Translations under genes and position numbers: made by a program
Part shown: piece by piece, positions 44,648 through 55,941 of the stretch
Layout: each line of letters starts with the position of its first letter
How positions within the stretch are numbered: position 1 is the first letter of the stretch
Notes under the pieces: model-generated
Told to the model about the DNA's origin: nothing
Seen by the model: only the letters and a program-made list of their open reading frames with translations
Database searches by the model: none
Assembly: GCA_018466975.1 (NCBI GenBank)
Contig: CM031553.1
Coordinates: 1,777,259-1,841,258, forward strand
DNA length: 64,000 nt
DNA from: Sparassis latifolia
Lineage: Eukaryota; Basidiomycota; Agaricomycetes; Polyporales; Sparassidaceae
Direction: 5' to 3'

Positions 44648-47600
44648 TCACAGCCCAAAGTTGAACAGCTCTACCTGCACGCTCTCGAGACGCTTCTTCT
44701 TGCTCGTCAACTCCTCACGAGCAGCAACAACGCCCGCATCTTCTACCAGGTACGCCTCGCATCGTGCCGTAGCATTGGGACCCCCAAGCCCGAGCTTGTT
44801 CAGCAAGAATGCCTGTAGGTCCTCCGCGAACGCATACAGAAATAAGTGGTCGATCGACAGAGGGACGTAGTCAATAACTCGCTAGGCATGAAGACCGGGC
44901 GCAAAATTAGCAATAGCCTGGATTAACAAGAACCAAGTGACAGACCTTATAGGCAACTTGGAAGTACGCGCGGACTTCCGCCATCACCTGCAACTCCTCC
45001 TCGTACTCATCGGGCGGATTGAGCTTACCCAAGTCAACTTCAAGCACATTGTAGCCAATCTTCGCAAGTGCAGCGAGCGCTGCCTTGACGTCCTCCGGGT
45101 TATTCCCTGGCTGCTCCAGGGCTCGCATGATATGTCCCGCAGCAGACGCAGGTGTTGGCTTTCGGGTAGTAACAGACGACGACGAGTTTTCTGGAGAAGT
45201 GCCCAATGTCCTTACTCCATTGAGCGGTGCCTCGGAAGCCAGCTGAGTCTTGTAAGACGGCGGAAGCAGCGGGTTTGTAGAACCGTTCTCCTTCGCTTTC
45301 CCGTTTGCCTTGCCAGTTGCTGCAGGTCGCTGGGGATCAGCAGGTGTACCGAATACAGTTGTAGCAGGAGTCACAGCTATTCCCCTGAATGCCCCGAATC
45401 CACCAAATGATGACGTACCAAATGCAGGCGTAGAAGGGGATGGCTGAGGCTGAGATATGCCATCATTGGTAGGAGCAGCAGATTGCTGAACCGTTTGACC
45501 ATTGAATATAATAGGGATGGCGGGTGATTGGGTTTGCGCGGCCGGGCGAGCGAACGCTGATGGAACTCCGAACGAGAACGTAGAATTTTCCGTTGAGACT
45601 GTCGGCGTAGCAGACGGTTCTCGCGAAGGCACCAACGGGTGCGGAAGATTGCTAGTAGGCGTGGGTACAAAAGCTGCAAATCTGTTAGAAGCTACAACAG
45701 GAATGTCGGGTTGGTACATAGACATAGCCAGAAGACGAGGCGTACACTCAGCGAAGGGACCATTGCTGAAAAAGTTGGATGCCGGCGTCGCTTTCTCAGG
45801 CGCGACTTTGCCTGCGCGTGCATCCTTGTAGCGAGCGAGCGTTTTAGTCGTCTTCTCGGCAAGGTAGTGATCATTCTGCGTGAACGGCGTGGTTTCCAGC
45901 TTGAGCAGGCTCTGGATGTAGGTGAGCGTCGCGTCTCTTCGATGTTTGACAAGCTCTCTCATAACCAATCTGTGTTTTCAACTCTTCAGAACGACATCCT
46001 GAATGATGACCAAATATCGACGAACTGGATGCGTGTCTTGAGGTGCTCGTAACGCTCAAACTTGGTCTGGATGATGTGGAAGAGCGTCCGCTGGAACTCC
46101 GTATCTACTGCATCGAAGCAGTTCTGACTGTGGCGATCCCACTGGTTTTGGAATGCCTGTATGAGTGCGACCTTGGCCGGGTACGGAACGTTGTTGGGCA
46201 GTTCCCGTGTAATAGACCTAGCAAGATTCAAGTCGTGATGAAGACGTGCTCTTCGTAAGGAAGGATCAAACAGTACTCACTGCCGAATGAATTGCCTCAC
46301 GTCATTCAAATACATGTACTTCGGCTGCACTGCCACTGAATCGTCCACAGCCATTTCGTTCGAGCTCTCCTCTTCATCTAGTTCTAGGAACTTCATGCTG
46401 TCCGCCTCAGCCTCTTCCGCGCGCGGATAAGGGATGAACGGCGGTGCTGTCGACCGGATGCTTCGTTTAAACTGTGCATACACTGCTCGGTTCTTTTGCA
46501 CAAGGCTTGCCGTGCTCGGCCCACCCTGGACGTGAGCGTGGACGTCGGTACAGAATACGGTGACGAGGTTAAGCACAAACGCCGAGGGCTCAGTGTTGAT
46601 CTGTTGCGGGAGCCGGTCAAGCTGGGTGGTGCACTTGGAAAGCTGCGCGGATACTTCGCCCTGGAGTTTGGGGAGGCTATCAAGGTGAGAGGCGCCGTCA
46701 ATACCTTCTCACAGACGGTATACAACACTTACACGTCATCGATAACTTGAGTGAGCAGCTTGCTGAGGTTCTTGATTAGACTCGGTGTGCCGAATCGATG
46801 CTGGTGGGTAGAAATACACCAAGGAGACGTCTTCGCGAAGAAGTCTGCTTCGGCAGCACGTGCTTTAGCCGTCGTGATACCTGCATTGCGTTCTTCATCG
46901 TCGGGCTGGCGCGTGCAGTAGTACCCGTGTGTCAGAACGTGATGACGCCCCTCAATCACGTCGAGCCAAAGCTCGCGAGATTTTGTCGCCCCCTGGGGCA
47001 GTGTGTCAGGCTTCGTGAGCACGCCTGCGCGATAATGTCATAAAAGCTGGCTGAGCAAAGCAACATGAAAATTACCTATTGTACGCGAACCTGAAGGATC
47101 CTCTTCACTCGCAAGACGAGCAGCTCTCTGATTGTCAATGTCGTCTGCATTAGAAGCATTTATAAACAGGCAAAAGAGAAAAATGTGGCTACGAACCACT
47201 CATCGGCAAGCACACGAGAATGAGACAATTGCCTTTGATATGAGATCTGACAAGTCCTTCTACAAACTTGACGATGTCTGGCTCAGCGTTCGAGATAATA
47301 CCTGAAAACCACTCGTCACGCTAACGTATAATGTGCCAAGGTGTCAAAGAGCTTACTCACCAGGCAGATCAACAAACGACAAGTCGGTAAGCTCCGGCCC
47401 AGTCAGATCGATACAAACAACATTCTTGGAGAAGGGCAACGACGCTTTAAGGCCATTCGCTGCAAAGTCCTCCTTCAACTCGTCGGCACTCATAGTGAGG
47501 AACCGGGAGCACGGAATAGTCGGGTTCAACACGGCGGCTTGGGCGCGGCGTAACATCAACTCGACTTTGTTCTTGTCTGTGATAAGTTGCCCGAACGGCA

Positions 47601-48288
47601 CCTCGTGCACCTCGTCCTTGCGCCGACCATCATCATTGAATTCCCAGCGAATGGAGATTTGACAAAACCACGAGCCAGAGGATGACGAGAGACGGCACTC
47701 CATCGGACAGCGCGTGCAAGTCCCCGCATCGCGAGGGACGGTGATCTAACCATGGAAAGAGAAAAGCAGTAAATGTTAGCGAAAATATGAGACAGGTGGA
47801 GACGTCCTAGTTGTTGGCTCCAAAACACAAGGCGACCTTGCGAGAGAATGTCACATGGTCGCCGCGCACCACGCCCCAAAAACGTTGCATAGTCTGGAGC
47901 ATGCAAGTGATTTGCGAGCTCGAACAATGCGCTAGGGACACGCAAGACTCCCTTGCAGCATTTCTCGCCAACGAATGAAGGATATCGCCGCCGGGGGAGA
48001 ACACAACCGTACTTACTCCAGAGATGGCCTCCACTAAACTCGACTTCCCTGCGCTCTGGTTTCCTATTACTGCAATTCTAGGAAGGTCTAAGTCGGCTTG
48101 TGCACTACGTCGCGAACTTGCATTAGCTTTTGACCGCCACTGGCGAACGACACAGAAATAAAGCACGCCAACACTCACCCAATCGCCCGAAGGTTCTTAA
48201 CCAAATTCAAAACTTGCTTGCAGCGTTGAGCATAGCTGCTGTCGGAGGACAGGAGAAGGTCCTCTTGGGCTGTACCGTGTGGCAACAT
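44648..48288 (-). CDS. dynamin-superfamily GTPase with disordered FG-containing insert
   Basis: A large GTPase that remodels membranes (fission, trafficking). It is spliced from many exons starting at ATG 48288 (MLPHGTAQEDLLLSSD). The GTPase motifs are GNQSAGKSSLVEAISG (P-loop), TCTRCP (switch I), DLSFVDLPG (G3) and VLTKPDTLP (G4). A dynamin middle/stalk follows (SKLLTQVIDD, QFKRSIRSTAPPF, LPNNVPYPAKVALIQAF, FERYEHLKTRI). A GTPase effector domain ends the protein (AYFQVAYK, RVIDYVPLSIDHLFLYAFAE, REELTSKKKRLESVQVELFN, then TGA at 44650). Between stalk and effector lies about 200 residues of Ser/Pro/Thr-rich sequence with FSFG, SSFGGFGAF and VFG motifs. There is no obvious PH domain or transmembrane segment. 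Confidence 0.9.
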
Positions 48289-48742
48289 TGTGTACCGTCT
48301 GTATTGTTCGGGGCTGAGAACGGTTGTGGCGTATGGTAAAAAGTCGAGTGTATGGCAGGAGGAAACTGTATTAGAATTCTGGACAAGAAGCAAATGCAAG
48401 AAGAGGGTGTGAAGATGATTCTCTCTGGAGTAGTGTCAAGGTCAGAACGAGGTGCATGATCAAGCCTTTGTTCCAATTTCGCGTCAAACCATTGCACGTG
48501 ATCGTGATCAGATTTGCAGGAGCTCTGCACGATACATCGAAGGAAACGACTCACGCCATGGTAGGTAGGAATCAGAGATTTAGATTTCGGGGGTAGCAAG
48601 CATCCTAAAACAACGCTCTCCTCACAGCAGTCACGATAAAAGCACAGTATAGCATTACACCAGTACAGGAATTAATCAGGTAAGACTGTAGACTATTAAG
48701 AAAAGTTGACAGAACATCAAATCCGCGAGAGATAGTAGTCAA
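48289..48742. other. intergenic between dynamin gene and coiled-coil gene A
   Basis: Promoter side of the dynamin gene and 3' flank of gene A. Nothing else seen. Confidence 0.45.
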
Positions 48743-49695
48743 TTATCGAGGCCATTCCGCCGTGGAGATGTGAACCATGTAGTCTTCGTCAATAGCGTTT
48801 TGGTGAATGTAGAAATCTTCCAAGTAGTCTCTGAGCAAGACGTCGTGCTGTGCATCAGAGCAAAGTAGAAGGACCCGTGGCGGAAAGGGAAAGAAAAGGC
48901 GTGATTAGTCAACGTGGATCTATAAAGATTGCCTCAAACGAACCTCATAGTGTCTACGCGCTCGATTATTGGAGGATGTGTGCAAGTTTGCGCTAGAGAG
49001 GCCAGGAGAGGAGTCAACATCCACGATAGGATTAGAAACTCCGTGGTCAGAGGAACCTTCTTGGTCAGAAGGAATGCTTTCTTTGTCGACGAGTGGACTG
49101 TTGACATAGGTATCTGAACCCGCGAGACCGGAGTCGGTAGCAGACGAATATGTATCCCGCGAAGACTTCCTGCCGATAGAAGGTGTTTTGTCATGGGAGA
49201 GCGCATTACACTTCTGGAAGAATTGATGTTAGCTATGGTCGTACGAAGGTGCATCGAAGTCTACCTTTCTACCACTGCTCTCTTCAAATATTCGCAGTCG
49301 AGCTTCCAGTTTATCCAAGCGAGCCCTCAGCGCTTCTATTTCGTTGCGAAGACACTGCTCCTCCGGAGGTTTGATGCCAACAACTAACAAACTTATGGGT
49401 AAGTGGCCGAGACTCTCCCACTATATTGTGCCAACCATGGTCGGGCAGAGCCATGAAAATCTTCGCCTCGTACGCGAGCGCATCAACCAGATGGGCAGAC
49501 GTTACTTCACGATTCCAGGAAACTGACACGATGTAAATACACGTTTACTCTGAGGAGAGACGCGTGCTCACGAATGGCCTTTTCAACACGTTGCCTGTAA
49601 GTCCAAGCGCATCGGAAGTCACCAGGGGTTGGAGGGTCGAGAGGGCGCGGCGGGCGGTGTATGGGAGATGGTGGAGGCCGTGCAATGGGAGCCAT
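48743..49695 (-). CDS. coiled-coil protein A (paralogue of B)
   Basis: Five exons (49695-49572, 49522-49436, 49383-49265, 49213-48944, 48847-48743) give 234 aa in frame. The N-terminus is MAPIARPPPSPIHRPPRPLD, then PTPGDFRCAWTYRQRVEKAI. Exon 2 encodes SAHLVDALAYEAKIFMALPD. Exon 3 is a clear coiled coil (RNEIEALRARLDKLEARLRI). Exon 4 is Ser/Asp-rich and disordered. The last exon encodes HDVLLRDYLEDFYIHQNAID. The first exon length (124 nt) and exon 1-2 sequence match gene B at 53839-54354. Function unknown. Confidence 0.75.
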
Positions 49696-49905
49696 GACGA
49701 GAGACGGGTCAGTCAGATGTTGTGGCGCGAGCGAAAGAACGAGTGGGAAGAGATATTCGAGCGATATAATTTTATAAATGTGGGATGTGGCTTTAGCACG
49801 TGTCCACGAGACAACAAAAGCGGAAGCACAATGTCTTCTGTCAGAGGTCAAGCCTTCAGGGTTGAACGCTTTGGCAGCCTACACATCAAATACGAAGATT
49901 GAAAT

Positions 49906-50130
49906 TCACAGGTAATCTAACTCACTGGCGGCCCAAGTTACTCGTTTCCACAGCATGGTAATTATTTCGTCCTGACGCAGTGCAGGCAGGCTATATTCGG
50001 ATCCATTGAAGGACAGTGATGCACCTGTTGGCGACAATAATAGCCGTGCAGTGAGCGGCACTGCAGACGTGGTAGTTCGCTGACGACGAGCATAACAATT
50101 AGGAGATAGCATTACACGAGCCGCGTGCAT
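49906..50130 (-). CDS. possible small exon or gene, weak support
   Basis: A 74-codon frame ends FNGSEYSLPALRQDEIITML and WKRVTWAASELDYL. It is protein-like in composition, but no domain or splice partner could be fixed. It may belong to a gene upstream of A. Confidence 0.25.
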   Translation of the reverse strand: MHAARVMLSPNCYARRQRTTTSAVPLTARLLLSPTGASLSFNGSEYSLPALRQDEIITMLWKRVTWAASELDYL

Positions 50131-50622
50131 TGCAGAACAACGCCCGCATCCATTTTGATATCATTTAAGTCAGATTCCGAAGGGGCGCGTACGATCGGGG
50201 TGAAGTGGGAATCTTAACATGGAGGAAGATAGAGAGATTCACGCCGCAGTCATGCTTACAACGTGGGCCGGAGGACGAGTTCTGCGTCGTGTTAAGTGGC
50301 AGTGGAGTCGTCCAACATATTTGACACCCTGTTAAAGGGTGTACAACAGGGAAGAGCGATTCGCGCTGGAGAAACACGGAGGAGAGGCCCCAAACCCAAT
50401 TAGAAACGTTCTATAGGTAGGAAATAACGCGTCCACCCGATCGTTATCAGTGGTATTACTCGTGCTGAAGGTGCGAATATTACTGGTATATCGATAAATG
50501 TTATAACACGAAAGGTCGTCCTTCATGGTGTACCGAGGACGTACGAAATGTTTGAAGTCAGTTCAGACAGGCCTATCACAAGGGTACGCATCGTATGTTT
50601 ATCCAAAAGCTCCGGACCTCAA

Positions 50623-51883
50623 TCAACCCATGAGCTTATACAACTCTAAACTATCTGTAGGGACCAGCTAATGAACAGGAATGTGAACAATCAAGGCAAT
50701 TACCCTCATATCAAGAACTCACCCATTCGGACACCAGCTGAATAATTTCGCGCACCACACGATCGGAGGTCTGTACATGGTCTCTGGAAAGAGAACGAGC
50801 AGTTGCTTGGTAGTAGATCCATTTATCTTCGTTTTGATCCTTCTTCAGGATGCAAAATATCCATGCTTGACCGTTCGAAAGGCAGAAACGGATGACGTCG
50901 CGTCTTCGCATGGATTTCAGATTAGAAGCGGCATATTAATGTGGATGACCAGAGACACGTACGTAGTGAGTTTCGACAGTGCTATGGCTTGACTAACCGC
51001 CTCAGGCAAGAAGGAAGACAAAGGTTCACCTCTGAGACGTTTGACCTCCACAAGGAAAAGACGACCCTCAGTAACCTCGAGCGCAAAGTCTCTGCAAGTA
51101 TCATCGCCGAGTAGCCTTTCTGTTATGAATTTTAGCGCAAAGACATTGACAGTAAAAGAAGATCTAGCCTTTGTTATCCCACTCGTCTAAATATTGCATG
51201 ACAGCGTAATCCACATTCCCTGTCAACCATAACTCATACTGAGACACTGGATTGACGATCTGTACTCCTTCCCCTGTAGCTATCCTCATTTCAGGGAGAA
51301 TGGCGACACCTTGGTTCGGTCGTTCTTCCGAAGCGATCTTCGCAAACGACACCAGGACCGCATCGAGGATCATGCGGGAGCCAGGTTCATACTATACGTT
51401 TACGTGAGGAGAAAGACGACCGGTTAACAGAAAACTTACATCCATGTTCACATGCTCGTAGATTTCCAGGATTCGTGTCTGAAGGTTCCTACACTCCTGG
51501 ATGGCGAAAGGTGTCATTTTCTCCGCCAGCCTAGCGACGCCGTCTGGGATGAGGAATAGCCGTTTCTGGACCACTCCAAGCTGTTTGAGATCAGTTTGTG
51601 TCGTCGACGAAAAGCTGAGCTTCTGATGGTGGGGGTCTTGAGTTAGCAACGAGAATCTTGCAGGGAGGATGGCACGAACTGACTTCTTCGCAGTATTGAG
51701 AATGACTTCTAGTGCATTTACGTGCTCCATCAATGCCGCCAATTCGTCCTCTGTCTCCTGGATATCTTCTAATTCTTCCTTGAGAGCAGCGAGGCGCTGT
51801 CTGACCATTCTCATCTTGCTGAGATCTACCGGTGTATCTTGGAGGCTTCGCTTCGGTTTATGACCTTGCGTTGGTTCTGCCAT
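50623..51883 (-). CDS. PD-(D/E)XK-like domain protein with N-terminal coiled coil
   Basis: Five exons (51883-51440, 51391-51169, 51119-50963, 50903-50723, 50667-50623) encode 349 aa. Residues 15-60 are coiled coil (VRQRLAALKEELEDIQETED). From about residue 150: MILDAVLVSFAKIASEERPN, WLTGNVDYAVMQYLDEWDNK, then DFALEVTEGRLFLVEVKR, LPEAVSQAIALS, VIRFCLSNGQAWIFCILKKD and a Tyr-rich strand. The D...E-V-K pattern followed by a helix recalls PD-(D/E)XK folds, and the arrangement is familiar from uncharacterised basidiomycete proteins. Nuclease activity is not proven. The second intron begins with GC (GCTAGA); frame is kept only if it is removed. Confidence 0.72.
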
Positions 51884-53838
51884 GATGTAATGAGCTGAAA
51901 GCTTGAGAGAGTGTCTCTTGAAATCGCGGTGGACAAATGACATTGACATTGTCGAACCGTGACGAGCGGCATTCCGATCGGCTTACGTAAGCAAACATCT
52001 TTCGCCAGCTAAGTAGTGTTTGTACATCGACATTTTCGGTTCATGAAACTGACAAGAGCCTAGAGGAAAAAGTTCGACATGGACAGAACTGAACCCCTCC
52101 AGAATGGATCGATGTAAGTTATTTTTTTACCACTACAATTGGATGGTCAAAGGCCTTTGCTGTATCGGCCATCTAATAGTGAATACACCTTCTATTGCAC
52201 GGACTGATTCTCCAGGGCGAGATTGACTTGCACGTAGAGGCTGATGCATGTCCGGTGCGAAATTCACCAGAAGACCTGCAGGCACGACATGAGGATTATT
52301 GTCGGGACGAAGGGATCCGCGAGAAAAGGTGCAACTGTCATGTAATCACGCAGAAGTACAAGAGCATGATCGCGATCGTAGGAAGAGGGATACGCACGAA
52401 CGGGTAACATGTACAACCAATGTCATGTGCTATTTCGCTCGAACACAGCTCAAAATCATTCATGGAGACCTCGGCAGCCCGTCCTACCGCAAACATCGAC
52501 ATGCACTGAGGGTACAAAGAGACGACGGGCGCGATTCAGCTAAGAATCAGGTGAGATAAGCCCGGCTCGTCTCTTCATTGTCTTCAATATACGCACGGAC
52601 CGCGCATCTGCAATTCCTCGAGGGCGAAGACATTTCATGCGGGAAAAGAAAAGGATTCGTCGCGTCCAGTGTATAGTACTAAACACACCCTAAAACCGAG
52701 ATAAAGCAGGGAGCGGGCAGGCTGTGCTCGATGACGTCGTCCTGAAACTTCTTGAAGGGAGAACGCATACGCAGAATGGAGTTAGCGCTTTCAAGGTAAG
52801 GAAAAGGGCCAGTGGCCGCACCCGCCAACATGACACAGAGCTTTATTCGAACAGCGCTTCCAACCTTGATGAAGAAGGCTGAGGGGTAGGCTGCAGAGCA
52901 TGCGTTTGCGGGAAGAGTACCTTTGCGAACGCGCACACCTGTTCAACACGATCTCCAGGTAACTGTCTGTGCTGCAGTTGACGTCACCTTTCATGAGAGA
53001 GGACAAGATGTCTTGCTTACTTTGAGATGAATTCGAACCCACAACAACGCGTGTTCTTCACCATGAAATTCAACAGACGGTAGGATACGGACCAACAGAG
53101 GTATTGGTGGGCCAAATGCTCGACAACTTGGCGACAGCGCTCCCAAAATTCTTACTTGAACCGCGGCCAGCATTAACGTCCTACTGCATCTAGAGAGCAA
53201 GCAGAGGATGGATGTCAGAAGCAAGGCGACACCATGTGCTCACCTCGTAGCGGAAATACTGGCGTGGAGCGGGGAGGAAGATAAATCTTGTGGGAGGGGC
53301 AAAGCATATCCGGCGATCTGATTTGTTGGATGTTTGGTTCAGGTGTACACTGCGACAATTCTCCATTAAAAAACTGAACTCGCGTCGACGGTTATCGCGG
53401 AATAGCCTCCCACTCCCCGTTCAGGAAGAAGCACGTCGAGATAACATGGACCAATTTACCTGCACAGGAAGATATGACACATGTCGCATACAGCAGAGCA
53501 TTGAAGTTTGAGTCAACTACGGTTCCAGAAGACCCACGTTCAGTCATCTCTTCTCGTGCGATCCGAGGGGTAGAGTTTATCAGAGCAGGCTCTGATCAGT
53601 GAGCTAACCACGGGGTCGGCACCGAACTGTGTAGATGCCCAGAGAAACGACATGGTCAGTCTACAAAGCCGATGGAAATCATAGAAAACGAACTTCGTCG
53701 GGACTAGGAAGTCCATCCCCATCGGGACCCCATTCCTCAGAAGAAGGCCTGGAGTCGGGGGACTTAGAGTCGCGAGAATAGATTGCGCGAATAGAGGCGT
53801 CGTCATCTACCTCGTCTTCTTCTTACGAAGAGCGCATC
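51884..53838. other. mostly unassigned, possible broken gene at 52679-53224 (-)
   Basis: On the minus strand the frame IKLCVMLAGAATGPFPYLES ... MRSPFKKFQDDVIEHSLPAP (52679-52936) and neighbouring frames to 53224 look partly coding, but no consistent exon set could be built. The remaining sequence shows nothing recognisable. Confidence 0.3.
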
Positions 53839-54354
53839 TCATGAGGGCGCATGCCATAGTACTACAGAAACCAACGTCAACGTTAGCGGGACCGCGGAAG
53901 AAACGAAACGGAGAGAGCCAGATCGTGCGCCCTCGCAGATCTGGTGAATAACCTCCATCAGATATTCCAGATGCGTCCCCTTCGTTCTCACAAAGTTCAT
54001 GAGCTCACGAATCTCTTGCTCCTGTGAGGGCACATCTGCGAGAGTGCGGTGAGCGACAGTGACTTAAATTCACTTGGGACCTTACCGTTCACGAACAGCG
54101 CCATGTATACCTTCGTCTCGTACGCGTATGCATCAACGAGGTGGGCAGGTCTCAACCCCGCCGGTCTCCCGATGACTGACACAACCTGTACGCCATCTTC
54201 TCAGATCAGAAATGAGCACTGAGCACTCACACATGGCCTTCTCAACGGCGTTCCGATAAGCCCAGGCGAACCTGAAGTCGTCCTCCGTCGGAAGATTGCA
54301 TGGTTTCGGCGGGAAGATTATGGGTGATAGTGGCCGTAAAGCGATCGACGCCAT
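53839..54354 (-). CDS. short protein B (paralogue of A), possible C-terminal membrane segment
   Basis: Three exons (54354-54231, 54175-54086, 54035-53839) encode 136 aa. The start MASIALRPLSPIIFPPKPCN is followed by PTEDDFRFAWAYRNAVEKAM, then PAHLVDAYAYETKVYMALFV, the same two blocks and the same intron positions as gene A. The third exon has QEQEIRELMNFVRTKGTHLE and YLMEVIHQICEGA, ending in a hydrophobic stretch (SSAVPLTLTLVSVVLWHA) that could anchor the protein in a membrane. It lacks the long disordered part of A. Function unknown. Confidence 0.65.
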
Positions 54355-54506
54355 ACGGCGATGAGAAAATAGGAGAGTACTCAGGTTGTAGACATCTGTG
54401 TTACCACCGAGAAATGAATTTCTGTGCCAGTGACAAGACACTTGTCACAATAGACGGACGAAGTCACCGCACCATTGTTATACTACGATGTACCAACGCA
54501 CCGACG

Positions 54507-55290
54507 TTATTTCTCGTCTGCTTGTACGGCCGCAGAGTAAATTGCTGGCACACCAGCGTAGAGATCCTGGAATCCTTTAGCCGCCACCATGAGAATATGT
54601 TCTATTTCACGATGCCTGCAAAGTTGTAATATCTGATCGTTGGATAAGGTATCTGTTCGGTGGAACAAAGGAGAGTTTGTGTTATGATGCGCACGTGATC
54701 GCGATTCAGAGGCCACCGTGAACTCAGACGATCTCAACTGTTCCAAAGCCATCGCATCGAAAGACGAAACTGAGTTCCACGGTTCAAAGGTAAGACATCA
54801 CACACGGCAAAAGTTGAAACGATATAATTCATTGACCTACAGATGTCACCGACTAAAGGCGACCACTTCGAGGCGAGCCTCAGGTCAACCAACACAAAGG
54901 AGTCAACCAACACACCTAGAGAATGAAGCAACAAGGCACCGCAACAAAAACATCAATCAGAGGCGGAACGCGCTACAAGAAGTACAATACCTGCATCCCG
55001 AGGCCACATTGTCGCAAGGCATGCAGTCGCACCTGTTCAAGAAAGATTACAATACGCGTTGTGAGTACGTTCGGAAGGAACCCATAACATGCATCAGGAT
55101 GCCAGAAAGCCCACGAATAAGTCTCTTGGGGAGCACGGTAAGACCCCCAGTCTTGTAGCCCCACTCGAAAGTCCGCTTTCGCCAGGAATTGGCAATACTT
55201 GGGGTGTGCATTACGGTGACGGTACGGAGACACAACATCGATGATAGAGTCGTAACGACCTAGGTCGAGCACTTGACGAGGTGAGAGCAT
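54507..55290 (-). CDS. hypothetical coding-like segments
   Basis: Two protein-like frames on the same strand: VLDLGRYDSIIDVVSPYRHR and WGSYRAPQETYSWAFWHPDA (54973-55290), and DQILQLCRHREIEHILMVAA with GFQDLYAGVPAIYSAAVQAD (54507-54752). They could be exons of one gene, but the splice joins are not secure. No family recognised. Confidence 0.3.
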
Positions 55291-55941
55291 GTAAATTCAG
55301 AGACGTATTGCCGCGCCATGTTTAACAGAGGTCTAGTTTCCTTAGTAGAAGCGCGGCATGTCCGAGATACTTTCGAGCACGACATAGGAACCTCCGAATG
55401 ATTCAGCAAGTCGAAATCTGCTTGCGCAGCTAACGAAGCAAAGAGACATTTGGGGACAAAATCCGTGTACTACGGCGTGTGGACGAGCGCAATCAACCGG
55501 GATCTGGCCTCGTGTCAGTATACACGTAACCGTGTTCAACAATGAACTTCTAGAGCAAGTATATGCTCAGCCAAAATATAGGAGCGCGGTCAAAGGGAAC
55601 GACATACAGGTGGGCCACCGAATCAGTGACTCATCGCTCAAATCAGTACGCTTGTTTAACTGGTTATTCGTGGTGGCATTGATTAAGGAAGACTCTCCAA
55701 GACAGAGAAGTAAAACGGTTTTATCTGCGAGGAAGACGTCGAAGCTTGGCCAGGAAGACGTCGAGATGGTCGTCTGAGTCAACGAGCAGGGTATATTTGG
55801 ACTTGTTTGTTCGTGGCTTGAGAGGCAGGAAATTCACGCTGAGGCAAAGTTATTCAGGATGTTATTTTTCTCTTCTGAACGACGAAGTAGTGCTTTACTC
55901 GACGCCGACGGAGACGAACAAGACGCTTCGGACGCTGTGTT
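55291..55941. other. intergenic, promoter side of PHD/SET gene
   Basis: No gene seen. It contains the 5' flank of the PHD/SET gene. Confidence 0.4.
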
